A DNA stretch of 64,000 nt. It comes from Gaiellaceae bacterium (lineage in GTDB: Bacteria; Actinomycetota; Thermoleophilia; Gaiellales; Gaiellaceae). The number at the start of each line of letters is the position of its first letter. Positions within the stretch are counted from its first letter, which is position 1. Of this stretch, positions 17,661 to 25,517 are shown piece after piece. The DNA lies in the NCBI GenBank assembly GCA_026002995.1, contig BPGK01000001.1, forward strand, positions 496,001 through 560,000, in the 5' to 3' direction. The position numbers and the translations under genes were made by a program. Below the pieces are notes generated by a model. The model was not told where the DNA came from. It saw only the letters and a list, made by a program, of their open reading frames with translations, and ran no database searches.

Positions 17661-18242
17661 ATGGACGTCGGCGCACGCTCCGACGGCGATCTCGCTCGGC
17701 TCGCCCGCGAAGGAGACATCGACGCGTTCGTGGAGATCGTTCGTCGCTATGAGCCGAGGGTCCGAGCCGTCTTGATCCGTCTCCTGGACGACACGCGCGA
17801 CGTCGAGGAGGCCGTACAGGACGTCTTCGTCCAGGCGTGGCGGAACGTCGACGGGTACCGCGGAGACGCTGCGCTCTTCACGTGGCTCTATCGCATCGGC
17901 GTGAACGCGGCGCTCGCGCGCACGCGCCGGAGGAGCCTTCCAACCGTCGCTGCGTCCGAGATCGAGAGTGGGGCGCAGGCGAGCGTAAGCGACCAGCCGG
18001 AGGTTGTCGTCGAGCGTGAGGATCTGCGCGGAGGCGTGCTGCGCGCGCTCGCCGCGCTTCCGTTGCAGTACCGAGAGGCCGTGATTCTCCGCGATCTTGT
18101 CGGGCTCTCGAATGCCGAGGTGGCCGACACCCTGGGCATTGGAATCGCGGCGGCGAAGAGCCGGATCCACCGCGGCCGGCTTCAGCTCCACGAGTTGCTC
18201 CGACCGCTCCTGGAGGACGAGCGGGACGAGCGCATCGCGTGA
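17661..18242 (+). CDS. ECF-family RNA polymerase sigma factor
   Basis: A 193-residue alternative sigma factor from ATG 17661. Region 2 reads AFVEIVRRYEPRVRAVLIRLL, VEEAVQDVFVQAWRN and FTWLYRIGVNAAL. Region 4 reads LPLQYREAVILRDLVGLSNAEVADTLGI, with the helix-turn-helix ending AAKSRIHRGR. It is divergent from a zf-HC2 anti-sigma gene, the usual arrangement for zinc-controlled ECF systems. It is the only intact sigma gene in a zone of decayed genes. Confidence 0.9.
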   Translation: MDVGARSDGDLARLAREGDIDAFVEIVRRYEPRVRAVLIRLLDDTRDVEEAVQDVFVQAWRNVDGYRGDAALFTWLYRIGVNAALARTRRRSLPTVAASEIESGAQASVSDQPEVVVEREDLRGGVLRALAALPLQYREAVILRDLVGLSNAEVADTLGIGIAAAKSRIHRGRLQLHELLRPLLEDERDERIA

Positions 18243-18268
18243 CGGGCTCCGGGCATCGAACTCGCTGA

Positions 18269-18770
18269 GTGTGGATGGATAGGGCACGCCTCCTGCTTGC
18301 CGCCGGAGCGGGATACCTGCTGGGGATGGCTCCCTCGGCTGACCTCGCCGTACAAGCGGTTGGGCGAGAAGGCGTGGACCTGCGCCGGGACGGCAGTCGG
18401 AACCCCGGTGCACTACGTCGGCGCCGTCGCCGTGGTGGCGGGACACTGCTATCCAGTCTGGAACGGCTTCCGCGGGCGCAAGGGGCATCGCCACCTCAAT
18501 CGGGCACTGCCTCGCGACGATGCCCTTGTACGCATCCGCTCGATGTCGGGCTCGCCCTCGTCGTCGCGCGCCTCTCGCGTGCGCGCCGGCCTGCGTGGGT
18601 CGGGTCGGTCGTCGCCTCGTTCATGTGGGTCGGAGCAGGTGTCGTGTGGTGGAAGCGTGATCTGCCGACCCTCTGGGGCCCTCGACCCACCGCTGCTCTC
18701 CCCCTCGCAAACGCTGCGACGATGGCCGTCATCGCGCCACGAGCGCTCGAGATCGTCGTCTGTCGTCAGC
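18269..18770 (+). pseudogene. Degenerate glycerol-3-phosphate acyltransferase (PlsY-like)
   Basis: The start and end are in one frame and the middle is in another. Frame one encodes GYLLGMAPSADL and DLRRDGSRNPGA, the PlsY phosphate-binding motif. The next frame encodes VGAVAVVAGHCYPVWNGFRGRKG, the second PlsY motif. Roughly 45 residues between the two are missing. Frame one resumes with WVGSVVASFMWVGAG. Several lesions are required, so this is a decayed gene and not a single sequencing error. Confidence 0.75.
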
Positions 18771-18792
18771 CCGATCAGCTCGCGCTCCAGGG

Positions 18793-19589
18793 GTGGCCTC
18801 GATCCAGGTTTGCAGCGACTCGAGCGCGCTTCTTCCGCAGGAAGAGGAGACCCGGCTCGGAGTCACGGTCGTTCTCGTTCACGTCGTCCTCGACGGCGAG
18901 CCGTTCGACGGTGACACCGACGAGCTCTACGAGCGGCTGGAGGCTGGAGCGAGGGCGACGACCTCGGCTCCGAGCCCCGGGGAGCTGCTCGCGGCGTACC
19001 GCGAGCTCGCCGCCGGCGGGGCTGCCGAGGTCAGTTCGCTCCACCTCGACGCGCGTGTCTCGGGTACCGTCGCGGCCGCCGAGCTCGCCGCCCGAGAGGC
19101 GCCGATCCGCGTCCGCGTTCTCGACACGCGAGCCACGAGTTTCGGTGTCGCGCTCTGCCCCCGGGCCCAAGCGTGGGCTCCCGCGTACGGCCTGGGCGCG
19201 GAGGACGCGGTGGAGAGCGTGCGCAGGCGGGGAAGCTCTCTGCGCAATGCGTTCGTGCGTTCTGTAGGAGGGGGCGGCCGAGCCGCTCCGACTCGGGCTG
19301 GAAGGTTCTGAGTCTCAGCGAAGGACGCGTCGTCGGGAAGGACTCGTGCTCGTCCCCGGAGGAGGCGGTCCGGGTCATGGCCGCTGAGATCGGTGGGCAC
19401 CGTGAGCGGGTGGCCGTTGCGGTGGGACACGCCTCGCGGCGCGTCGAGCCGGGGGCCGACGAGCTTGCGGCCAGCCTCCTCGGCTTCCCGAGCGTGGTCG
19501 GGGTGGAGCGGTATCGGCCCGCCCCCTCGGTCGGCGCGCACACAGGGCCTCGCGCGTTCGGCGTCTTCTGCTATCCGGCCCCGGGCTGA
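18793..19589 (+). pseudogene. DegV-family fatty-acid-binding protein split by a frameshift
   Basis: DegV (FakB-type) proteins bind fatty acids for a kinase. Here the N-terminal half, with VCSDSSALLP and SSLHLDARVSGT, is in one frame to about 19250. The C-terminal half, with VLSLSEGRVVGKDS, VAVAVGHASRRVEPGADEL and a closing segment near VGAHTGPRAFGVF, is in another. Together they make about 265 residues, near the family length of about 280. The second frame ends in TGATG, overlapping the fdhD start, so the gene was probably once translationally coupled to fdhD. Confidence 0.8.
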
Positions 19590-20425
19590 TGGCGCGGACG
19601 GATGCACCGGGAGCGCTACGCTGGCCGCCGGTGACCGACGCGCCCCAGACTCCGCCGCCCTACTCAACGCGGGCGACGCGCGCGCTCCGGCTGCCCGAGC
19701 GGGTCGAGAGCAACGACCTCGTCGCGGTCGAGGAGCCGCTCGAGATCCGCATCGCCGGCGAGCCCGTCGCCGTGACAATGCGCACGCCCGGGCATGACGA
19801 GGAGCTCGCGCTCGGGTTCTGCCTGACGGAGGGGCTCCGGCCGGAGGCCGCGCGGGTGCCCGACGACCTCGCTGCAAACGTCGTCGAGGTTGCGGCACCG
19901 GGCTACGACCCCGCGCACGTGCGTCGGAGCTTCTACACGACGTCGTCGTGCGGCGTGTGCGGGAAGGGGGCGATCGAAGCGGTACGGGTCGAGGCGCCGC
20001 TCGTCGAGAGCGACCTGCGCGTCGACGCTCGGGTCGTGTCCGGGCTCTCCGAGAAGCTGCTCGCCGCGCAGCGCGCGTTCGCCGCGACTGGCGGGCTCCA
20101 CGCGACCGGCCTCTTCTCGGCCGACGGGGAGCTCATCTGCGTGCGCGAGGACGTGGGCCGCCACAACGCGATGGACAAGGTCGTGGGTTGGGCCTTCCGT
20201 GAGGAGCTCCTCCCGCTCGAGCGACATCTGCTCTGCGTCAGCGGGCGCCTCTCCTTCGAGCTCGTGCAGAAGGCGGCAGTGGCCGGCTGCCCGATCGTCG
20301 TCGCCGTCGGCGCGCCGTCGTCGCTCGCCGTCGAGCTCGCCGCGGATCGGAGAATGACGCTCTGCGGCTGGGCACGGAACGGCCGTGTCGCCGTCTACTC
20401 GGAGCCCTGGCGGATCGCTGGCTGA
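19589..20425 (+). CDS. fdhD: Formate dehydrogenase accessory sulfurtransferase FdhD
   Basis: FdhD passes sulfur from a cysteine desulfurase to the molybdenum cofactor, which activates formate dehydrogenase. The 278-residue protein has EEPLEIRIAG, TPGHDEELALGFCLTEG, the catalytic-loop motif SSCGVCGK and EDVGRHNAMDKVVGW. ATG 19589 overlaps the preceding degV frame; GTG 19631 is an alternative start. The next gene encodes a MobA domain, so the two likely form a molybdoenzyme-maturation unit. No formate dehydrogenase gene lies in this window. Confidence 0.95.
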   Translation: MARTDAPGALRWPPVTDAPQTPPPYSTRATRALRLPERVESNDLVAVEEPLEIRIAGEPVAVTMRTPGHDEELALGFCLTEGLRPEAARVPDDLAANVVEVAAPGYDPAHVRRSFYTTSSCGVCGKGAIEAVRVEAPLVESDLRVDARVVSGLSEKLLAAQRAFAATGGLHATGLFSADGELICVREDVGRHNAMDKVVGWAFREELLPLERHLLCVSGRLSFELVQKAAVAGCPIVVAVGAPSSLAVELAADRRMTLCGWARNGRVAVYSEPWRIAG

Positions 20426-20455
20426 CCGCCGGCCACCCTGTGGAAAAGTGGAAAA

Positions 20456-20468
20456 GGTGTCAGACACC
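20456..20468. repeat. Family-A palindrome GGTGTCAGACACC
   Basis: A perfect 13-bp palindrome (GGTGTC-A-GACACC) between fdhD and the MobA fusion gene. Its GTG is a possible start codon of that gene. I found no second copy nearby, whereas the other six copies in the window come in pairs. Confidence 0.8.
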
Positions 20469-21824
20469 GTCTCGGAGAAGGCCGCGGTCAGCGGGATCTT
20501 GCTCGTTGGGGGCAGGTCCGAAAGATTCGGGTCGGCGAAGGCCCTCGCGTCCTTCCGCGGGGAGACCCTTGCCGAGCGCGCGTGGCGCCTTCTCCACGCC
20601 GTCTGCGACGAGGTGCTCGCGGTCGGCAAGGCTGCGGACGCGCTGCCGCTGCCCTTCCCGGTGCTCGACGACGGCTCACCCGAGCGCGCTCCCGTCTTCG
20701 GGCTCGTCGCCGGACTGCGGGCGGCGACGCACGACACGTGCCTCGCCGTCCCGGTTGACTGCCCGCTCCTGACGACAGAGGCGCTCCGGGAGCTCGCACG
20801 AGCCGTCGCCGTTCCCGGGATAGGGCCGCTTCCCGGCGCATACACGAAGGCGATGCTCCCCGTGCTGGAGGAACGGATCGCCGCCAGAGAGCTCTCGCTT
20901 CGAGGCGTCAACGAGACCGTGGTCGAGCTCGACGAAGCGACTCTCACGAACGTCAACACGCGCGCCGAGCTCTTGGCCGCGGCCGCCGCCGACTGGGCGT
21001 CCGAGCACGAGGACGTCCGCGCGGTCATCGTCGTCGGCTCGCAGGCGCGCCGCGACACGCCAGCCGATCGCTGGTCGGATCTCGACCTCGTCCTCCTCCT
21101 CGACGACCCGCAGCCCTACCTCGACGATGCGTCGTGGGTGCGGGAGCTCGGCAGGCCCGTCCTGACCTTCCTGGAGAGCGCGCCCGACGGGCACGTCGAA
21201 CGACGCGTCCTCTACGAGGAGGGGGACGACGTGGACTTCGTCCTCTTCCCGGTCTCCGCCCTCGAGCGGCTGGAGACGAGCGAGAGCGCGACGGCGCTCG
21301 TCCGGCGCGGCTACCGCGTCCTGCTCGACCGGATCGGCCTCGCCGAGCGCTTAGAGCGGATCGCGCGGACGCGGCCCCCGAGCGCCCTCCCCACCGGCGA
21401 CGACCTCCGCGAGCTCGCGAGCGACTTCTGGTACCACGCGCTCTGGACGGCGAAGAAGCTGCGGCGGGGCGAGGTGTTCTCGGCCAAGGAGTGCCTCGAC
21501 TGCTACCTCAAGGCGCGGCTTGTCACCCTGCTCCGTTGGCACGCGCAGGCGCTCGACCCGTCCGTCGACACCTGGCACGGCGGCCGCTTCCTCGAACGCT
21601 GGGGGGATCCAGGGGCGCTCGCCGGCCTCGAGCGCGCCTACGCCCGCTACGACCTGCACGACGTCGTCCGCGCGCTCTGGGAGACGATCGATCTCTGGCA
21701 GGGGCTCGAGGAGGAGACCGCTCGCCGACTCGGAGTGGAGACGGGCCTCGACCACACAGAGTTGCGGCGCCGCATCTCCGCGGTCGCGCTCGATCCGCGC
21801 CGAGGCTCTACGCTTCGGGCGTGA
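20457..21824 (+). CDS. Fusion of MobA-like guanylyltransferase and ANT(6)-like adenylyltransferase
   Basis: A 455-residue two-domain protein. Residues about 10-180 are MobA-like, with GGRSERFGSAKAL and VDCPLL; MobA attaches GMP to molybdopterin. Residues about 185-455 resemble aminoglycoside 6-adenylyltransferases, with the nucleotidyltransferase signature GSQARRDTPADRWSDLDL near residue 195 and the C-terminal SDFWYHALWTAKKLRRGEVF. The halves are joined in one continuous frame. Two GTGs are possible starts: 20448 and 20457, the latter inside a family-A palindrome. The stop overlaps the GerMN gene start. The MobA half fits fdhD; the role of the second half is unknown and antibiotic modification should not be assumed. 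Confidence 0.85.
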   Translation: MSDTVSEKAAVSGILLVGGRSERFGSAKALASFRGETLAERAWRLLHAVCDEVLAVGKAADALPLPFPVLDDGSPERAPVFGLVAGLRAATHDTCLAVPVDCPLLTTEALRELARAVAVPGIGPLPGAYTKAMLPVLEERIAARELSLRGVNETVVELDEATLTNVNTRAELLAAAAADWASEHEDVRAVIVVGSQARRDTPADRWSDLDLVLLLDDPQPYLDDASWVRELGRPVLTFLESAPDGHVERRVLYEEGDDVDFVLFPVSALERLETSESATALVRRGYRVLLDRIGLAERLERIARTRPPSALPTGDDLRELASDFWYHALWTAKKLRRGEVFSAKECLDCYLKARLVTLLRWHAQALDPSVDTWHGGRFLERWGDPGALAGLERAYARYDLHDVVRALWETIDLWQGLEEETARRLGVETGLDHTELRRRISAVALDPRRGSTLRA

Positions 21825-22597
21825 AGCGGCTGCCGACTCTCCTCGCCGCGCTCGTAACGCTCGTCGCGCTCGCCGGCTGCGGCGGCGACGAGCCCGGGAC
21901 GAGCGGGAGGACGACGGACGGAGCGCCGGCCGAGACACTCGACCTGAGCGTCTACTTCCTCCTCGAAGGCAAGGTGTGGCCAGTGCGACGGACGGTCGAA
22001 CGCACGCCGGCGGTGGCGACGGCGTCGCTCGAGGAGCTCCTCGCGGGGCCGACCGACGAGGAGCGAGACGAGCTCTCGCTCTCCACCGCGATCCCGGAGG
22101 ACGCGGAGGTCGTGTCGCTCGCCGTGCAGGACGGGGTTGCGCAGGTCGCGTTCTCGACGCCACTTCCGAACGCTGCGCTCGCGCAGGTCATCTACACGCT
22201 CACGCAGTTCCCGAGCGTGGACTCCGTCGAGCTGCTCGAGGGGGGCGTCGCGATCCCCGGGTTCGATCGCTCCGACTACGAGGACGTGACGCCAGCGATC
22301 CTGGTCGAGTCGCCCCGCTTCTTCGAGGAGGTGGGGAACCCGGTGCGGGTGCAGGGCACGGCCAATACGTTCGAGGCGACGTTCCAGTACGAGCTGACCG
22401 ATACGGATGGGCGGATCGTCGACGAGGGCTTCGTCACCGCGACCTCGGGCTCGGGGACGCGGGGGACGTTCGACTTCACGACGAAGCGCTACGAGGTCCC
22501 GTTCGACGGCGTCGGCGCGCTGACCGTCTTCGAGCTGTCGGCGAAGGACGGGTCTCGCACGAACCTGCGCGAGATCCCGATTCGCATGAGCCGGTAG
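21821..22597 (+). CDS. GerMN / Gmad2-domain lipoprotein
   Basis: A 258-residue exported lipoprotein from GTG 21821, which overlaps the previous stop. A short signal ends in the lipobox LAGC. A GerMN domain follows, with VYFLLEGKVWPV and AQVIYTLTQFPSVDSV, then an Ig-like Gmad2 domain from about residue 160 with NPVRVQGTANTFEATFQYEL. These domains occur in spore-germination and cell-envelope proteins; in actinomycetes the role is not established. Confidence 0.88.
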   Translation: MKRLPTLLAALVTLVALAGCGGDEPGTSGRTTDGAPAETLDLSVYFLLEGKVWPVRRTVERTPAVATASLEELLAGPTDEERDELSLSTAIPEDAEVVSLAVQDGVAQVAFSTPLPNAALAQVIYTLTQFPSVDSVELLEGGVAIPGFDRSDYEDVTPAILVESPRFFEEVGNPVRVQGTANTFEATFQYELTDTDGRIVDEGFVTATSGSGTRGTFDFTTKRYEVPFDGVGALTVFELSAKDGSRTNLREIPIRMSR

Positions 22598-22607
22598 GGT
22601 CGGTGCG

Positions 22608-22988
22608 GTGGCGGATGCTCCCTGGCAGTGTCCCCAGTGCGGGACGGTGAACGAGCCGAGCGCGAGCGCCTGTCGGGGCTGCGGGCGCTGGCCGAGCTTG
22701 TTCGACCTCGAGCGGGGTGCGATCGCGACGACGCGGGACGAGCCCGAGACGTGGGCAAGCCGTCCGCTCGAGGTAGACGAGCTTTACCCCGAGATCTCCT
22801 TCGAGCCCGAGCTCGAGGTCGAGCCGGTCACCGTCGAGCCGACGTCGGTCGAGCCCGTCTTCGAGCCGGCTGCGGAAGAAGAGGTCAGAGGCGGCCGGGG
22901 GAAGCTCCTGCGCTCGCTCATCGTTCCGATCGCCTTCGCGATCTACATCGTCATCTCGATCATCTTCGGCGACCGCGGCTCGTCATAG
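22608..22988 (+). CDS. Zinc-ribbon protein with a C-terminal membrane anchor
   Basis: A 126-residue protein from a GTG start. The N-terminus WQCPQCGTVNEPSASACRGC is a RanBP2-like four-cysteine zinc ribbon. An acidic, valine/proline-rich linker follows, and a single hydrophobic segment (about 103-120) forms a tail anchor. It lies 10 bp after the GerMN gene, so the two are probably co-transcribed. The function is not recognised. Confidence 0.8.
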   Translation: MADAPWQCPQCGTVNEPSASACRGCGRWPSLFDLERGAIATTRDEPETWASRPLEVDELYPEISFEPELEVEPVTVEPTSVEPVFEPAAEEEVRGGRGKLLRSLIVPIAFAIYIVISIIFGDRGSS

Positions 22989-23010
22989 GGGCGAGGCTCG
23001 CCTCCCTCGC
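22987..23010. repeat. Weak family-D-like hairpin between convergent genes
   Basis: TAGGGGCGAGGC followed by an imperfect complementary arm GCCTCCCTCGCC lies between the zinc-ribbon gene and birA, which converge. It resembles the GGGCGACCC hairpins beside valS but is interrupted. It may serve as a bidirectional terminator. Confidence 0.35.
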
Positions 23011-23019
23011 CTGGATCCC

Positions 23020-23769
23020 TCACGGGCGGCCGAGCGAGACCTCGCCCGAGTCGAGCGCATGCACCGTGCCGTCAGGCGCTGCGACCTCGAGGCGCCCGTC
23101 CGCGAGGATCCGCTTCGCGACGAGCGTGCGACCGTCGAGCCGAACGGGTCTCCCGCGCAGGGCGTCGCGGGCTGCGATCTCGTCGTGGAGCGACGCGAGG
23201 CTTCCGCGGAGCCACTCGTCGTAGCGGCGCTCGAGGCGCTCGAGGACGGCGGCGAGGAGCGCGACGCGGTCCGGAGCCGTGCCGGTGACTGTCTGGAGCG
23301 ATCCCGCCGGCGTCGGCGCGTCGGTCGGCAGCTCCTCCTCGGTTTGCGACACGTTGACTCCGATCCCCACGACGACGTGCCGGCGCAGCTCCGCGAGGAT
23401 CCCGGCGACCTTCGCGCCGCCGATCAGAACGTCGTTCGGCCACTTCAGCTCGGCGCGCGCTCCCGTCGTCTCCTCGAGCGCCTCTGCCACGGCGAGCCCG
23501 GCGACGAGGGAGAGCTCCGGGGCGCACCGCTCCGGGGGCGGTCGGAGCAGCACCGAGACGAGCAGCGCCGTGCCCGGCGGTGCCAGCCACGACCGTCCCT
23601 GTCGCCCGCGTCCCGCGGTCTGGTGCTCAGCGACCGCCACCGCCCCTTCCGGGAGGCTCGAGTCGAGCAAGAGGCGCTGGGTCGAGGCGCACTCGTACGC
23701 GTACAGGTAGGGCTGTCCGAACCGCCCTCGCAGGCGGGGGACGACGGCGTCGGGGGCGAGCGGATCCAT
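23020..23769 (-). CDS. birA: Biotin-[acetyl-CoA carboxylase] ligase
   Basis: BirA activates biotin with ATP and attaches it to the carboxyl-carrier subunit of acetyl-CoA carboxylase. The 249-residue single-domain enzyme lacks the N-terminal DNA-binding domain of the E. coli repressor form. Motifs include STQRLLLD, the biotinyl-AMP loop HQTAGRGRQGRSW, KWPNDVLIGGAKVAGILAE and VVGIGVNV. A small C-terminal beta domain ends the protein. Confidence 0.96.
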   Translation of the reverse strand: MDPLAPDAVVPRLRGRFGQPYLYAYECASTQRLLLDSSLPEGAVAVAEHQTAGRGRQGRSWLAPPGTALLVSVLLRPPPERCAPELSLVAGLAVAEALEETTGARAELKWPNDVLIGGAKVAGILAELRRHVVVGIGVNVSQTEEELPTDAPTPAGSLQTVTGTAPDRVALLAAVLERLERRYDEWLRGSLASLHDEIAARDALRGRPVRLDGRTLVAKRILADGRLEVAAPDGTVHALDSGEVSLGRP

Positions 23770-23827
23770 CGGCCTCGAGTATGGCGTGCGCCATGTGCAG
23801 TGGGGGTACAGCCGCGCGTCGCCTCGC

Positions 23828-24223
23828 CTACTCGGAGTCCGCGGGAGGCCGGCGCAGGCGCTTGCGCTCCTTCCGTCTGCGCTTCTCGGCGAGCCGCCGC
23901 TCTCGCGCCGCGGCGGTTGGAGCCGTGGGGACGCGTCGCCGTGGCACGGCGAGCGCGGCGCGCAGCCTCTCGACGAGCCGCTCGAGCGCGAGCTCGCGGT
24001 TGCGCGCCTGGCTCCGCTCGTCCTGGGAGACGGCGCGCAGCACCGGTCCGACCCGCTTCAAGACTCTCCGCTTCTGCGCCTCCGAGAGCGCGCTCGAGGC
24101 CTCGACGTCGAAGGTCGCCTCGACCCGTGTCGAGCTCTTCTGCGCGTGCTGACCACCTGGGCCGGCGGACCGTGACACGCGGAGTCGCACCTCGGAGAGC
24201 GGGAGGGAGACGGAGCGGGTCAC
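23828..24223 (-). CDS. arfB: Alternative ribosome-rescue factor ArfB
   Basis: ArfB is a peptidyl-tRNA hydrolase that frees ribosomes stalled at mRNA ends. From GTG 24223 it has 131 residues. SAGPGGQHAQKSSTRVEA contains the catalytic GGQ, and the lysine/arginine-rich C-terminal tail enters the mRNA channel. An ATG at 24244 would add seven residues and share its CATG with the divergent HAD gene start, so the GTG is preferred. Confidence 0.92.
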   Translation of the reverse strand: MTRSVSLPLSEVRLRVSRSAGPGGQHAQKSSTRVEATFDVEASSALSEAQKRRVLKRVGPVLRAVSQDERSQARNRELALERLVERLRAALAVPRRRVPTAPTAAARERRLAEKRRRKERKRLRRPPADSE

Positions 24224-24242
24224 GCGAATAGACTCCCGCTCC

Positions 24243-25040
24243 ATGGCCTGCATTCTGCTCGACGTCGACGGCGTCCTCCACGTGTCCGGCGAGCCGATCC
24301 CGGGCTCCGTCGAGGCCGTCGCCGAGCTCCGGGCCAGCGGGCACTCGCTCCGCTTCGTCACGAACAACTCGACCCGTCCTCGCGCGCGCCTCGCCGAGGA
24401 GCTCCGCGCGATGGGGTTTGCGCTCGACGACGCCGAGCTCCAGACGACTCCCGGCGCCGCCGCGCGCGAGCTCGCGGGCAAGCGGGTGCTCGCGCTCGTC
24501 ATGGAGGCGATCGTGCCCGACCTCGAGGGGCTCGAGCTCGTGGGTCACGACGTGGACGCGGTGCTCATCGGGGGCTGCGACGAGACGCTCGAGCCGAACC
24601 AGGTGTTCAGCTACATGAACATGGCGCGCGCGTTCAGCGAGATTCGGATGGGGGCGAGCCTGTACTGCCTGCACAAGAACACGTGGTGGCAGACGAGCCG
24701 CGGCCCGATGCTCGACTCGGGCGCGTACGTGGCCGGGCTCGAGTACGCGACCGGTGTGGAGGCGATCGTGCTCGGCAAGCCGAGCCCGTCGTACTTCGCC
24801 GCCGCGCTCGACGCGCTCGAGGCCGAGCCGGAGCTCACCTGGATGGTCACGGACGACGTCGAGGCGGACGTGCGCGGCGCCCGTCTCTTCGGGATGCGGA
24901 CGGCGCTCGTCCGGACCGGCAAGTTCCGCCCAGAGACGCTCGAGCGAGCCGACCCGGCTCCCGATATCGTCGTCTCCTCGCTCGGGCAGTTCCCGTCGCT
25001 GCTCGAGGAGGCGCTGAGCGAGGGGTTCGGGGCGCCGTGA
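24243..25040 (+). CDS. HAD-superfamily IIA phosphatase
   Basis: A 265-residue hydrolase of the NagD/LHPP-like subfamily. Motif I is LLDVDGVL with nucleophile Asp7, motif II is VTNNST, and the C2 cap lies between. LGKPSPSYF and VTDDVEADVRGA represent motifs III and IV. The substrate is not predictable from sequence. Its stop overlaps the acpS start (GTGA). Confidence 0.93.
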   Translation: MACILLDVDGVLHVSGEPIPGSVEAVAELRASGHSLRFVTNNSTRPRARLAEELRAMGFALDDAELQTTPGAAARELAGKRVLALVMEAIVPDLEGLELVGHDVDAVLIGGCDETLEPNQVFSYMNMARAFSEIRMGASLYCLHKNTWWQTSRGPMLDSGAYVAGLEYATGVEAIVLGKPSPSYFAAALDALEAEPELTWMVTDDVEADVRGARLFGMRTALVRTGKFRPETLERADPAPDIVVSSLGQFPSLLEEALSEGFGAP

Positions 25041-25411
25041 GAGTCGGCGTCGACATCATCGAGATCGAGCGCGTGCGGAGGGCGCTCGAGCGGCCCGGCT
25101 TCCGCGACCGTTGTTTCACGCCTGCTGAGCAGGCCTACTGCGACTCCCGCGCGAAGCCCGAGGAGAGCTACGCGGCCCGCTTCGCCGGCAAGGAGGCGGT
25201 CGGTAAGGCGCTCGGCTGCGGCGTGCGCTTCACGTGGAAAGAGGTCGAGATCGTCGGCCGCCCGAAGCCTGGGGTGCGCCTCTCCGGTCGAACGGCCGCC
25301 TTCGCCGAGCGCGTCCAGGCGGGGGCGATCGACCTCTCGATGACGCACTCGCGCGAGCTCGCCGCGGCGATCGCCGTCGTCGCCCCGCGCGATTTCGGCG
25401 CACTTTCTTAA
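25037..25411 (+). CDS. acpS: Holo-[acyl-carrier-protein] synthase
   Basis: AcpS transfers phosphopantetheine from CoA to acyl carrier protein. GTG 25037 gives 124 residues, the normal length. The signature VGVDIIEIERVRRAL supplies the Mg-binding Asp, and RFAGKEAVGKALG is the second motif. It heads an acpS-nnrD-alr-cca run that is common in actinomycetes. Confidence 0.96.
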   Translation: MRVGVDIIEIERVRRALERPGFRDRCFTPAEQAYCDSRAKPEESYAARFAGKEAVGKALGCGVRFTWKEVEIVGRPKPGVRLSGRTAAFAERVQAGAIDLSMTHSRELAAAIAVVAPRDFGALS

Positions 25412-25416
25412 CACAC

Positions 25417-25429
25417 GGTGTCAGACACC
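25417..25429. repeat. Family-A palindrome, left copy of the acpS-nnrD pair
   Basis: A perfect GGTGTCAGACACC just after the acpS stop, preceded by CTTAACACAC. Its partner is 88 bp downstream at 25505. The sequence between the two copies contains no ORF. Confidence 0.85.
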
Positions 25430-25504
25430 GCTCGCACCGATGCCCCGCACGACGACTTCGAACCCGCTCCTCGAGTCAGATTCCGCGGAGCGCACGTAAC
25501 ACAA

Positions 25505-25517
25505 GGTGTCAGACACC
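25505..25517. repeat. Family-A palindrome, right copy, carrying the nnrD start
   Basis: A perfect GGTGTCAGACACC preceded by GTAACACAA. The GTG at 25506 is the only ATG/GTG/TTG between an in-frame TAA (25497) and the first conserved residues of NnrD, so the element appears to supply the start codon. Confidence 0.85.

Noticed and set aside
15944-19589. Prophage or transposon as the cause of the decay zone
   Set aside because: No integrase, transposase, terminal inverted repeat or target duplication could be seen in or beside it.
20457-21824. Calling the MobA fusion an aminoglycoside-resistance gene
   Set aside because: The ANT(6)-like domain is fused to MobA beside fdhD in a housekeeping setting; sequence similarity alone does not show drug modification.
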